64,000 bases of DNA from Limnoperna fortunei (GCA_944474755.1 OX104115.1:61694648-61758647), one strand, 5' to 3'; positions 31,901 to 44,177 are shown, numbered from the stretch's first letter. Notes: a model not told the origin generated them from the sequence alone. Numbers and translations are program-made.

Positions 31901-33224
31901 TTTAGCTCACCTGACCTGAAGGGTCATGTGAGCTATTGCCATCACTTAACGTCCGTCTTTTGTTGTCCGTTCAACTTTTCAAAAATCTTCTTCTCTGAAA
32001 CCACTTGACAGAATGCAACCAAACTTGATATGGTTGTTGCTTAGCATGTCCTTTACCAAACTATCATTTGGATTTTTGATTCGTAAAAAAACATGGTCGC
32101 CATGGCTAAAAATAGAACGGGGGTCAAAATACAGTTTTTGGCTTATAGTTCAAAAAGTATTACAGATACAGGAAAACCGAAGAGACCTTCCTTGTTTAGC
32201 ATCAAAAGCTCTACAAAACACTCTATTGGGTCAAAGTCTTGGGTCTATAGGGTCAAGATTGTCTGATAAACCGTTTAAGAGTTATTCCACTTGAACTGTT
32301 TTTTTAATCGGTTTTAATTGATTTTTAAAAATCTTCTCCTCTGAAACCACTGAAAGTACTGCTTTGAAACTTTGTACACATTATCCGTCAAATGTCTTCA
32401 TCCAAGTTTGCAAAAACCATTGCCGCAGATTAACCAACATGGCTGATATGGCTAAAAATAGAACGGGGGTTTGGGGGGTGGGGGGGGGGAGGGAGTGGGT
32501 CAAAATACAGTTTTTACTTTTTGGCTTATAGTTCAAAAAGTATTACAGATACAGAAAAACCAAAAAGACCTTCCTTCTTCAGCATCGAAAGCTCTACAAA
32601 ACACTCCATTGTGTCGAAGTTGTATGATGACTTCTTGTAGGAGTTATTGCCCTTTCATTGTGGAAATTGATTATTTTTGCCACAAAATCTTGAAAATTTT
32701 CAGAACTAGAGAGAAAGTTGGCATTGCTTAATTGTTCTGCTCTATGAGGGCTACAAAAATGACTTTAGGGTCAAGATTGTCTGATTAACCGTTTAGGAAT
32801 TATTCTCTTAGAACATTTTTTTTAATGAATTTTAATTGATTTTAAAAAATCTTCTCCTCTAACCAATGAAAGGACTGCTTTGAAACATTGCACACATCAT
32901 CTTTAGGATGTCCTCTACCAAAATTTTGCTAATCATTACAGCTGACTACCTACATAGCTATGTTGGCTTAAAATAGAAAGGGGGGGGGGTCAAGGGAGTT
33001 TTTGGCTGATAGTTAAAAAAGTATAACAGGTACAGCAAATTTCAAGTGAGCCTCCCTTCTAAGCATCAAAAGCTCCTCCTTATAGGAGTTATTTCCCTTT
33101 AAAGGTCAAAATTAATGACTTGCAGAAGTGTTGGTCAATTCCTTATAGGAACGAACTTCTATATAAAAAAGGGTTGTTTGATTTGGATTCAGGTGAGCGA
33201 TACAGGCTCCTGGGAGCCTCTAGT
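31901..33224 (+). mobile_element. Tandem-repeat element, family B2, longest copy
   Basis: The 5' end AGCTCACCTGACCTGAAGGG folds with GGGTCATGTGAGCT. Two internal units of about 383 bp share TACAGTTTTTGGCTTATAG-type and CTCTACAAAACACTC words (32,209 and 32,592). The 3' end CAGGTGAGCGATACAGGCTC has the stem-loop GGCTCCTGGGAGCC and CTAG followed by T. Frames such as 32,013-32,294 and 32,471-32,731 repeat the same peptide because the DNA is repeated; they are not genes. Confidence 0.78.
32465..32499 (+). other. G-quadruplex-type G-rich tract inside family B2
   Basis: Five G runs of three to nine bases separated by one to three bases. The corresponding place in other B2 copies has a shorter G run, so it looks like local expansion. 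Confidence 0.55.
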
Positions 33225-33457
33225 TTATTTTTTATTATGCATTTATTTTGAGATTTTCCTGCATCTTTATAATAAAAAGATCTCTTGTTAAAATCGATAC
33301 CAGCTAGATTTGTTTTGAAAATGAAGAAATTTTAATCATAATAATGCTTAAAACAATAGTTCACTTCTCACAGTGTTGATTCTAAAGTTTGTTTGTGATA
33401 CTTAATCATATTACGTAAAAAACCTATATATAATTGGTATCTGTCAAGTTCTCCAAC

Positions 33458-33705
33458 AGTATGCGGGTCAGTAGAGTGGTTAAGGGAGTTAGTCTACTAT
33501 TCATATGGGTGGGGGGTGAGGCTTGCGTGTTTCGAGGGTTTGAGTCTCACTGTGTGTAGGGCATGCTAGACTCCAATCTTGCCAGTTTTCTCAGGTAATC
33601 CAGCTTCCTCCCCCAGTAATAAGTAGACGCCACAATATATAGTCATTGTAGCTGAAAAATTGCTAAAAGTGACATTAAACACCATTCAGGCAAACAAACA
33701 AGCAA
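33458..33705 (+). repeat. tRNA-derived SINE, diverged copy
   Basis: An A-box-like GTCAGTAGAGTGGTTAAGG and B-box GGTTTGAGTCT, then CTCCAATCTTGCCAG, CCAGCTTCCTCCCCCAGTAA, TAGCTGAAAAATTGCTAAAA and a CAAA tail. No clear target-site duplication. Confidence 0.78.
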
Positions 33706-33709
33706 TCCA

Positions 33710-34700
33710 GCCACATACAGGTAAGTGAAGCAGTCCTGCTGTTAATATTTACAGAACTATTACAAGAATCCAAATACTTTTTCTTCTTCACCAATCTTGT
33801 GACAAACATTTATTCTAAAGCCCAATACCATCTTAGGATGTTACAAAGGCTCACATATAAAATTGAGTACACTATGCCATAGTCAAATAAATGGAATTTT
33901 TAGAAGTAGTATGTATTGTAGAGCTGAAATTGCTTTGTGCTTTTGTACTACCCTGATTTAATCTAATGTGTATTTTGTTAGGAATAAAAAAGCTATGAAG
34001 GATATTGAAATTGTTACAACTAAATTGTGAAAAAAGTTCAAAAAGGATCTATTGGTCAAGCTAGAAACCATAGTGATCAATACAAGATCATTGCCAGTTG
34101 AGCAAATACTGCTTAAGGTATGATATGGTAATAAATTTATAGATGTATGTATACACAGTACATACATTATGTGTAGGGACAACTACCTGTATCATATTGA
34201 GACAATTGTGTACATTCATATCACTAAGAGACGTGCAGCATCGAGTTGTGATGCGGACTGTATGCAATTGTTGAGTTGTGATACAGATAGCTGTACCTAC
34301 ACTTAAATGTATGTAATAGGTTTATCTAAAATTAAGAAGTATAAGAAGGACAGAACAAAACTGAATATTTAAAATTTTTAATTTAACATTTAAAGAAGCA
34401 TTTGTTTACAAAATATAGTCCCTAATGTCACATGTATTATGACATTAACGAGTCATTCAACGAATCATGGGTTATATCATTTATTGTTACGTCAAGAAGT
34501 AGTTTCGACAAAAGTACATCTTGTATCACATGCATAGATGATACAAGGTTTTGTATCACAACGTTGTATCAATCGCTAATTTTTCATATTTTGATGAAAT
34601 ACATACTTAATTTTAGATAAATACATGTTAAATCCACTTTTGAATCTTACATTTATATATATTTAACCTATAGGCTCATTTTTTAATTAAAATTAAGCGT
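33710..34700. other. Unassigned AT-rich sequence
   Basis: TTGTATCACA-type words recur at 34,510-34,570 in both orientations. No supported gene. Confidence 0.4.
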
Positions 34701-34702
34701 TT

Positions 34703-35440
34703 TTTAGCTGTCTGTCTTTTCCTGTAAACTTTTTACATTTCAGTATTCTTCTCTGAAACCACTGGGCCAGTCTTGGTCAGAATGTTCCTTGAATGGACCT
34801 TTATAAAAATTGTGTTTTTTATTCTGAATGGAAAACCAATATGGTCACCACCGCAGTACTTTTTTAAAATAGGGCCCTATGGGAAAAAAGTTCCAAAGGG
34901 CTTCTTCTCTGCAACAGGTTAACTAATCAAAACAAAACTTACCAGGAATATTGTTTGGGTGAACCTTTATAAAGTTTATGTTTTTATGCCAATCAGATAT
35001 TCAAAATGGCCACTACCTCAAAAAAAGTTTAAAAAGGCTTCTTAAGCAATTAAAAACAAAAATAACTAGCAATATTGGATGGTCCATTATAAAGAGCCAA
35101 TTGAAAATTCAAAATGGCCACCACTACTTTACTCAGTTTAACATAGGACCCTATGGAAAAAAAGTTTTTAAAGCTTCTTCTCTGAAACCAGTTAACCAAT
35201 CAAAGCAAAATTTGCTACCAGTATTGCTTTGATGGTTCTCCATAAAGTTTGTTTTTTATGCCAATCGGCCATTTAAAATGGCTGCCACCGCAGGACTTAG
35301 TTTAACATAGGGCTGTATGGAAAAAAGTTTTAACAGGCTTCTTTTCTGAAACTGGTTAACCAATGAAACAAAAACGTGCTAGCAATATTGTTTGGATAGC
35401 CCTATAAAAAGTTTATGATTTTTGGGCCAATCAGAAATTC
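34703..35440 (+). mobile_element. Family B1 element, worn copy
   Basis: TTCTCTGAAACCACTGGGCC, AATATGGTCACCACCGCAGT, AGGGCCCTATGGGAAAAAAG and GGACTTAGTTTAACATAGGG follow the B1 order over about four monomers. The 5' inverted word and the 3' hairpin are missing. Confidence 0.68.
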
Positions 35441-35444
35441 TAAA

Positions 35445-36240
35445 TTTGGATTTTATGCATATTATCCTCAATTAAACTGTTTCCCTGGTTTGCTACATTC
35501 TTTTGTAAGTCTCTGACATTTAATTGATATATCAAAAACACCCAATTCATTGGTTTTAACACTTTATTCATAATTATGGCATTGTTGACAAAATGTGAAT
35601 TTTGGAAGTGCATAATTTCAAAATCGATTTGGACAAAAATATGTGTCATTTCAGATCATAGGTTATGTTCGTTGCACTATCCGAAATACCATTTCTACCG
35701 ATACAATAAGGAAATTATACACTCTGCAATTTCAACGTTGTCAACAATACCATGATTACGAACAAGTGTTAGAATTAATTAAGCATTGAAGAAATGTCAG
35801 TTGAACGGTAGATAAAGGAAAATTTATAAAACCAAGCCAGCAGTTTGAATATACAAGAAAAGATATGGTTGTAACCATATCGGGGAAACTCAATTAAAGT
35901 AATTGGAGGATTAAAACAGGAAGTCATTTTGTACTGTTATATCTGATAAATGTCCTATAATGAAAAAAGAAATTGTGTAATTAATACTATAACCAACAAT
36001 AACAGTAAAGAATAAAAAGCTTCGCCTAGCGCAGCATGATACGACCGCAACATGTTGAACCCTGTACGTTTGAGGCCCAATATGGAAAGTCAATTGCTTT
36101 GGATATATGCAGCCAATAGTGGACTTAAAAAGTTTTTTGACACATGCATACCTTAGTGGACTATCGACCCATATTTTCATAAGGAATCCATTATATTTTT
36201 TGTTCAAAAGTCGACAATAAATAAAATGCACGTTTATCTA
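35445..36240. other. Unassigned sequence with a long minus-strand frame
   Basis: A 106-codon minus-strand frame (35,911-36,231) has no recognised domain. Part of it, at ATACGACCGCAA (36,038-36,050), is the inverse of the hairpin word at 37.53 kb, which suggests repeat-derived DNA, so no CDS is called. Confidence 0.35.
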
Positions 36241-36243
36241 TTA

Positions 36244-37144
36244 TTATACCCCCGCTCCGACTCTAGTGGTCCTCATGTCCGTCCGTTTGTCCGTCCACAT
36301 TTGGTTTCCGGATGATAATTCAAAAAGTTTACAATCGATTTGAATGAAACTTTGGGATATTGTTATATATCAGGTTGGTAAGAAGCCTATTGATTTTGGG
36401 GGAAATCCGTCAAATTTCAAGGTCACAATCCACGAAAAACGTTGGAAATTTTAACAAAAAAGTTGTTTCCGGACTATAATTCAAAAAGTTTACATCTGAT
36501 TTGAATGAAACTTTGGGATATTGTCATATATCAGGTTGGTAAGAAGCCTATTGATTTTGGGGGAAATACGTCAAATTTCAAGGTCACAGTCCACGAAAAA
36601 CGTTAGAAATTTTTACAAAAAAGTTGTTTCCGGACAATAACTCCAAAAGTTTGCATTCAATTTGAATGAAACTTTGGGATATTGTTAAATATCAGGTTTG
36701 TAAAAAGCCTTTTGATTTTGGGGGAAATCGGTTAAATTTCAAGGTCACAGTCCACGAAAAACGTTAGAAATTTTTACAAAAAAGTTGTTTCCGGACGATA
36801 ACTCAAAAAGTTTGCATGTGATTTGAATGAAACTTTGGGATATTGTTATATATCAGGTTGGTAAGAAGCCTATTGATTTTGGGGGAAATCAGTCAAATTT
36901 CAAGGTCACAGTCTACAAAAAACATTCGAAATTTTTACAAAAAAGATGTTTCCGGACAATAACTCAAAAAGTTTGCATCCGATTTTAATGAAACTGTAAA
37001 ATATTGTTATATATTTTGTTGGTAAGAAGCCTATTGATTTTGGTGGAAATCTATCAAATTTCAAGGTCACAGTCCACGAAAAATGTTAGAAATTTTTACA
37101 AAATGCGGGGGTATTAGTGATCGCTAGATCGACTTTGTCTAGTT
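36244..37144 (+). mobile_element. Tandem-repeat element, family C, copy 2
   Basis: TATACCCCCGCTCCGAC opens it, with a CCGT box. TTTCCGG-type words lie at 36,305, 36,466, 36,627, 36,788 and 36,949, exactly 161 bp apart. The end is GCGGGGGTATTAGTGATCGC, then CTAGATCG and CTAG followed by T. Monomer number and the aberrant last monomer match copy 1. Confidence 0.82.
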
Positions 37145-37145
37145 T

Positions 37146-37545
37146 GATTTTTTTTTAAAATCCCCCCTTTGGCCCCTCATTTCTAACCGGAATAGGCAGA
37201 AAAAGGGGCTAAACATACGCTTCATTATTTATCCATTATGTGACAAGAATTAATTAGAAAAAAAAATTCAAAATCAGACAAGAAATGCAAAAGTTACATT
37301 TATGCCCCCTTTGGCCCCTAATTTCTACCGGGGTAAAAAAAAGAGGTGGTCTGGAAAAATTTATTCTTCAACAAAAATCAATCCCATCCATCTATTAATG
37401 GTAAGAAACAACATTGTAAAAGTTTCAAAGCAATCGGATAACTATAACAAAAGTTATTGTGAGAACACTTAAGTTAACAGACAACGACGCAGACGACAGC
37501 ATCATACCATTATACGTCTGCAATTTTTTTGCGGTCGTATAAAAA
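37146..37545 (+). repeat. Possible 3' part of another hairpin-ended element
   Basis: CCCCCTTTGGCCCCTAATTT occurs twice in related form (37,163 and 37,305). The segment ends with ATACGTCTGCAA, a T run, then TTGCGGTCGTAT (37,518-37,541), an imperfect stem-loop. It abuts family C copy 2. Confidence 0.45.
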
Positions 37546-37549
37546 TAGT

Positions 37550-40335
37550 AGGCATGCATAGTAAATAAACTAGTTAGCATTTTTGGACATTTGAATTATT
37601 TAAAGTAAAAGAAAGATACAGGAAAATGCAATTTAGTCCTGTATTAAAAAATTTTAATTAAATAATTTATTCTATATGATGCGACAACAACAAAATAACT
37701 GGAAAATTAAAAAGTGCCTAAAACCAATAATAAGACAATGCTAAAGTAGAAACGTTTTCATCATTTAAATTTTCGACAGGAATTACACAGATTCGTAATA
37801 CTTCCCTCATCAAGTCGGTGTGCAATCTTTGTCCCAAATTATTAACATTCATGCCATTTGTACCATTTGTTAAATCTGCAATCCCAATTGAGATAAAAGA
37901 CTGGTTGTCGTTTGTTTTTAAAATATTCGAAATTCTTAATTCATTGATTTATGTGTTATTTTTATTTTGCAAAGATGTACATGTGAAAATCTTGTTTACT
38001 GTTATTCATCATGATGATCAGCTGCAGCAGCACAGGCAGCCATGGAATATTAACGGTTTATATCACGAAAATTGTTTAATACACCATTAAAAACAGTAGC
38101 AAGAAATGTATTATTGTTGGACATATTTACAATGCGTTAATTATATAATTAAATTCAGATGAGAGCAGATTTAATGTGCATTTATGATAATAGTACTTTA
38201 TGATAATAGTACGAAATGGTACGAAATATTTATTTGTTCAACACATTTACAATAAATGGTTATATGACACATAATCACGTGCACATAATGTAATGAATAC
38301 ACCAATATGATCGTTCACCTAGCCAGCTTGATCACGTAAGAATATAAGAACAGAATTATATTTTAATTCAAATGCAAAGAACAAAAGTATTACATTTCGA
38401 AATACAAAACATACTGTTTTTCACCTGAAAAATAATCAGAACAATATTACAGATAGAAATTACTTACTTCGTTAAATGTAAACATCGAACTATATATTTG
38501 CGCAATACTTCAGTAAACCTTACCCGAAATTAGTTATAACCCCATGTGTGATACAATGCAATGTTTGAGCTATGAAAATGTGTAAAAATATGTATAGAAC
38601 AGAAGGTGTTTTTGCTTCAATAAAAGTAACAAGGCCTCTTTGTACGTAAAATGGAGCTACATTATTGTAGCAGACTAAATGTGTAGTACATAATAGAACT
38701 CTAATGAACCAAGCACAATATTATGTAAAAAAAAGATAGAACCAGTGGGAAAAGATATGGTCTTTTTTCAGTTACAGGTATTTGCATGGCTAGATTATCT
38801 GATTATTTTAGTTTATTCCAATAAAAAAAGATAAAGAAAAGTTGCTTTTCATTGCAGGATTCAAAATAAAACATTGTGCTGAACCTAGTAACAGAAACAC
38901 AGAAGAAGATGAAAGGTTTGAAAGAACATGTATGTAACCTACCTCTGATGTATTGATGAAACGAAATATGTTAAAATTTAAGTTATATATATATATTGGA
39001 TATTTTGCAAGGGTTTAGGTTTACCTGAAATAAAGTGGATGCATACAAGACAAGTAGGGTGAGTGGTCTGGAGGTCACTTGTGGCTCCCAGTGGTTCCAG
39101 AACAAAGCTCTGGTAGGGACCAGGGAATGAAGCCCCTCCAAAAGCTCCACAATTATAGCATATTGAAAGGTGGTTAGTGGATATTTTTGGGAAGGTTGCA
39201 TAGCAAACTTTCCCCTTGCTAACGCTCAGATATATAGAAACTACTGAGACTGGCGTGTAATAAAACCTTACGCTCGTAAAATATAGGTCACATTCATTTG
39301 GAGGAATCTATCAATTACACGAATCGGTGCACCACATGTATCTTGAACAACTTTACTATACATGTCCTTTCGTATTATGTCTCATTTACTTTATAACTGA
39401 TAACTAATATTACGATTTAAACAAATATTCCATGTTCATCCGCGAGAGACAGACTCCGTTACACTTTGTGGTTTTGGAAATCAACGTGATATTTGGAAAT
39501 CCTAGCGATAGCTGTTCACTGAACCGACAAATGTAGTACTGACAAAGTGGCATCAGTCTAATAATATTTGACGACGTTATTATGATTGAAGTGATTTAAT
39601 GATTATTTAGTGTGATCGTGTGGTCGTCGTTTCATACGGTTTTTGCTTTCTATTTTTTACGTGTTTAATTAAATGAAAATCAACACAAAAGTGTGTGCTT
39701 TGTCGATGTACAGATTTGAAGAGCGGCGCCATCTATAACAATTTTTGAGGGTGGGGAAAATGGCATGTAGAAGTTTCGTAAATAAAATACAAGTAGTTAA
39801 ATTAAATATAACACAATTTCTAACTAATAAAAATATATTGAAAAAGATATTTTTGTGTTTGTGACACAAGAATAGTAAATGGATTATTTGACATCGGTGA
39901 TCACTTGCATTCACCATGTCGCTACATTATTTCCATAGTAAAAGCTGACACAATTTGTTTCCGGTCCTTTTGATTAATTTTTATAATTGGTAATTCATGC
40001 TGAATCATTAATATTTCTCATTAAACGAGTCGAAATTTGTCACCACCCATCGTAATAAGCCAAAATACGTACCAATGTTACCTCACGAAATTGCCGTCGT
40101 TTCAGACGATGTTGCATTTTTATGCTTTAAGTATCTAATTAAACAAAAGTCAAAACTATATATTTTTCTTCATTTTATATGTTCCTTAAAACAAAGGAAG
40201 ATGTGATCAATTCAGTGTGTTTAAGCAGAAGTTTTTTTGAGTGACAATTAAAACCTCTTAGCGCATATGGTCGATCTTATGTTCCTTATGTAGATCCAAA
40301 AAGGTGCAAATTGAAATCATCAATTATTTTTTAAC
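37550..40335. other. Long unassigned stretch
   Basis: No recognised repeat family and no supported gene in 2.8 kb. A 72-codon minus-strand frame (38,983-39,201) contains LVPTRALFWNHWEPQV and has higher GC than its flanks. It could be an exon or an unlisted repeat; I cannot decide. Confidence 0.35.
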
Positions 40336-40339
40336 ATTT

Positions 40340-40558
40340 GTGTTGTAATTGTTTAATGCAACTTGCAGCAATTTTTCAGCTATATTTGGGTGTCCTGTTT
40401 TTATTGGAGGAAAAAGCCAGATTGTAGGAGGAAGCCAGATTCTAGGAGTCTTTTAATAATTGTCAATCAAGATTAAAGTTGAGCACACCCTGGCAGCAGT
40501 AAGATTCAAACAACATGAACAAGTGCTGACAGGCATTCGATCAATAGTAGATTTATAG
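40340..40558 (-). repeat. Degraded SINE, minus strand
   Basis: Read on the plus strand: GCAATTTTTCAGCTATAT, TTTTTATTGGAGGAAAAAGC, TTGAGCACACCCTGGCAGCA and CGATCAATAGTAGA. This is the SINE in reverse order and complement. Confidence 0.65.
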
Positions 40559-40729
40559 GGAGACATTTACAAATATGTATATGTATTTGATGCAAGTTAT
40601 ATTCAAACCATATAACAGGTGCGATTTTTATGTCTGAAATGGGCAGCAGCAAATTTGTCTTATTAATTAATATATTTATAAAAGTTATGTTAGAAACATC
40701 TTCAATTGTATCGTTGCACTTAATGGATT

Positions 40730-41035
40730 TTGATGCAATTTTGATGGACTCTTTGTGACATAGTGCTATTGTACACCTGATATTTTATATTTTGATTGGA
40801 ATGATATTTAGGATTTCCCATAGCAAACATTGACTTGCCATTCTCTTATCCACAACTACTTGCACCACTGAGTGGGATTTGATAAAACTTTTGCAGAATC
40901 CTTTGTCATGTGGTGAAATTGTGCACCTGATATTTACATTTTGAGCAAAACGATTTTTGGAGTTTCCAACAGCAAAGCCCTGGACATTGCATGCCATTCA
41001 AGACATAGGAAAGCTGGGGCTATTAATTATGAGGA
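40730..41035 (+). mobile_element. Family D element, worn fragment
   Basis: GACATAGTGCTATTGTACAC, TTTGATTGGAATGATATTTA, CACAACTACTTGCACCACTG and GGGATTTGATAAAACTT show about one and a half monomers. Ends are missing. Confidence 0.62.
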
Positions 41036-41039
41036 TTGC

Positions 41040-41535
41040 AAAGTTTTTTTCTGTCTTTTTAATTTATATCTAATATGTTTCTAATTTTCCTGATTTATTT
41101 TACATTGGTTTGTTTTATTGCCTGTCAAACATGAGGCAGGAATCTCATTTCATACTTGCAAAGCAACCTTTCCTTCGGTGCACTTTGATTTGTCATGCTA
41201 ACCTGCGTTTTAGCATGGTTGTGCACCTGCTGTTATGTGATTGTTTATTTTATGCCCACATGAATTCTCCAGCTAACTTCTCCTACAGTTTTATGGTTGC
41301 AACATTTATATTTTGTGGAATGCTTGTATTCATAATGAAGTAGTGCAGGACCAAGGGATTTTGATTTTCATTGAATTTTCACAAAATTAGAGATGGTTAG
41401 ACTAGTTTGTAGGTTGCATGCCATATAAGGGTACATGATTTTTCAGCTATCTTCCTGCAGTGTTTATATTATCTAGCTTGTTTGTAAACATAATGCATGC
41501 ATTCCAAAGGTCTTCGATTGCTGTCTTTCCTGGGA
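41040..41535. other. Unassigned sequence
   Basis: A 77-codon plus-strand frame at 41,110-41,343 has no recognisable domain. Nothing else was seen. Confidence 0.35.
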
Positions 41536-41536
41536 C

Positions 41537-42293
41537 AATAGTCACTGGAGTCACTGGAGGTGAGACAAATATGGGAATCCAGTGGGGACAGCATCCACAC
41601 TTTGACATTTTACTTTATATCTTTGTAAGCATAAACCCTGGGTCCATCAAATTTGGTCCACTGGTAGCTTATGATGGGTACTTGCAAGTCGGTCACCTGT
41701 TTTCAGATTAGGTCAGGTCCTCTGCAACCATGCCTGGTAAGATGACAATATTTGTTATATGGGTTCCTGATGACTGGTACATGACTGTCTGGTAGGTGTC
41801 ACCTGACCTTGACCTTAATTTCATAGTCCAGTTACTACATTAAAGTTTTTGAATTGGGTCAGCTCCTCTGTAACCATGCATGGTAGGATGACAGTACATA
41901 TTTGGTATATATGTTGTTGATGACTAGTACATGACTGTCGGGTAGTTGTCACCTGACCTTGACCTCAGTTTTACAGTCCAATGACTACATTAAACTATTT
42001 GGGTTAGGGCAGTTCATCTTTAACTATGAATGCCAGGTAGAATGATGATATGTAGTATACAGATTGCTTATGAATAGTTCATGACGGTCTGGTATGTGTC
42101 ACATGACCTTGTCCTCAATTTCACTGTTGAGTGACTATGTTTTAGTGTTTGGATTTAGTCAATTCCTTAGTAACCATGCATTGCACATTTTAAATGATGA
42201 CAATTTAATGCTATTTACATGTGCTCTTACGTAATTTATTTCATTACTGATGCAGAATGCAGACGAGACATTTCTCTGTCTCAACACTTGTGA
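41537..42293 (+). mobile_element. Tandem-repeat element, family E, third copy
   Basis: GGAGGTGAGACAAATATGGG corresponds to the 5' GGAGGCGAGACATATGTATG. Monomers carry CACCTGACCTTGACCTTAAT and CTCTGTAACCATGCATGGTA. The 3' end is CAGACGAGACATTTCTCTGT with CAACACTTGT. More diverged than the 21.8-kb copy. Confidence 0.7.
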
Positions 42294-42299
42294 AATATA

Positions 42300-43040
42300 C
42301 TTAAAACTAGAGTTTGCAGGCCAGTTAGCAGAGATAAGGGTACATGTCTTGTCTGGCTATCTTCTCCATCATTTTAAGAGCTACAGTTTTTATATTTAGT
42401 AGGATATAACAGAATGAAAATGTGCATGATCAAAGAATTTTGATTTTCATTCAGTTTCCTTAAAATTTCTTCCTGTTGCAACACAAAACTGGGGGTCAGG
42501 GGAGGCATCATTTGTGTCTTACAGACACACTTTATTTCTAAAACAATATTGCGACTAACATATCAACCTTTAATTCTCAGCTGCAGGTGCATACTTGGCA
42601 TCTAGTTAACATTTTCCTAGACTTGCAGATTAAGTCATTTGTCAGCAAATTTTTTTCCCATTTTTCAGCAAAATACTATACATTTAGTGTAATAGTCTTC
42701 TCGAACAGCTTTCGACACAGACCCCAAATATTATTCCAACTACATTTTTAACCATTCCACTTTTGTTAAGACATGTCTCATTTGTTAAGGCTTTTGCTTT
42801 GAGACCCTGCTATATTGAACTTTTGTGATTATTTTTAGTATTTAGTATTAGTAAAGATCATAATTTGTATGGGACAGACACATGGAAATATAACATCATG
42901 CGAAGAAATTGTTTTGAAATAAACCAAGTATTGCCACTGCTTTGTATGTAGAATGGAATTCGATTGGCAGAGATTCTACGTAAAATTCACAGATCTGTCT
43001 GTGTAACTAAGTCATTGACTTTGAATGAGGCTGCATATCA
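42300..43040. other. Unassigned sequence
   Basis: No gene or repeat family was recognised. Confidence 0.4.
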
Positions 43041-43051
43041 TATTCTCAACA

Positions 43052-43317
43052 AGGGGTTGCGGGGTGGTTAAGGTAGTTCGTCTACTATTGATAACATGGT
43101 CTGTCAACACTGAGGTTGCGGGTTTGAGTCTCACTGCCGGCAGGGTGCACTCAACTGCAATCTTAATTGACAAAGATCACCAGTTTTTCTACCGAAGGTC
43201 GAGGGTTTTCTCCGGTTACTCCGGCTTCCTCCCCCAATAAAAAATGGAAGCCATGATATAGCTGAAAAATTGCTTAAAGTGGTGTTAAACACCTATCAAA
43301 CAAACAAACAATCAAAC
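43052..43317 (+). repeat. tRNA-derived SINE with 10-bp target-site duplication
   Basis: The A-box region GCGGGGTGGTTAAGG, B box GGGTTTGAGTCTCACTGC, body, CCGGCTTCCTCCCCCAATAA and a CAAA tail are all present. ATTCTCAACA flanks it at 43,042-43,051 and 43,318-43,327. Confidence 0.9.
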
Positions 43318-43329
43318 ATTCTCAACATT

Positions 43330-43865
43330 CATCATATCAATAAGTAGACACTAAGTACTGGAAGGCTGCCTTTGAAATCAGGTTCTAGTAAATTATATAT
43401 ATTTTTGAACCATGCCTTTAGTGTGTTGTGTTCACCCAAGGATATCAATGAGGTCAATTTTCATATTCAGGGTTCCCATGACTAAAGCACTTTCCTTGTC
43501 AGAATGCTTGGGGAATTTCTTGAAAAATAAAAGTAAACTAACAGTATTCAGAATCTATAAATCTGCCTTGTTTGTGGTAGAAAAACGTTTGTTGCTTGAC
43601 ATTATTGTCGCCTGTTTACAACAGAAATGTAAAAATAGATATTGCGCATGCGCGAACGGTACAGTATAATTTTCTAACATTCCGTACCTATGGTAGCGGG
43701 TGACAGTATTTTACCAACAGTAAATTTTTTTTTGACAGTACATGTACTTATATGTCACCGTGTCCTAAGGAAGATTAACATTGTAAATGAAATTGAGGTA
43801 CAATAAAAATAATTATTCAATAATATATAAAACATTTTGTATAAAAATGATGTGACTGAAAAATT
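43330..43865. other. Unassigned sequence with an 85-codon frame
   Basis: The frame at 43,412-43,669 has no recognised domain and no splice context strong enough to call. Confidence 0.35.
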
Positions 43866-43867
43866 TG

Positions 43868-44177
43868 AATAAAAAAGGATATTAACTAAAAATAAAATGG
43901 TTATTCACCGCGGGAAAATGCATGCGATTGTTATTTATAGAATCCCGGTTATAACAATCGCTTGCATTTTCCCGTGGTGAATAACCATTTTATTTTTAGT
44001 GAATATCCTTTTTTATTGAATAAAACAATAACTGTCTTTTGATTCGGTAAATGTGTGGAGTTATTGACTTTTGAAAAAACTCTTTGTTATTCAACTCGCC
44101 CGCTGGGCTCGGTGAATAACAGTTTTTTCAAAAGTCAATAACTCCACACATTTACCTCATCAAAAGACAGTAATTGT
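43868..44177. repeat. Two adjacent long inverted repeats (foldback pair)
   Basis: The first hairpin has arms 43,868-43,933 and 43,951-44,017 with a 17-base loop. The second has arms 44,025-44,094 and 44,112-44,177 with a loop rich in CGCCCGCTGGGC. Arms match with only a few mismatches. GTTATTCACC occurs in hairpin 1 and as its inverse in hairpin 2, so the two may be related. No coding capacity. Confidence 0.85.

Noticed and set aside
35911..36231. 106-codon minus-strand frame
   Set aside because: No domain, and part of it overlaps an inverse match to the hairpin word at 37.53 kb, so repeat origin is more likely.
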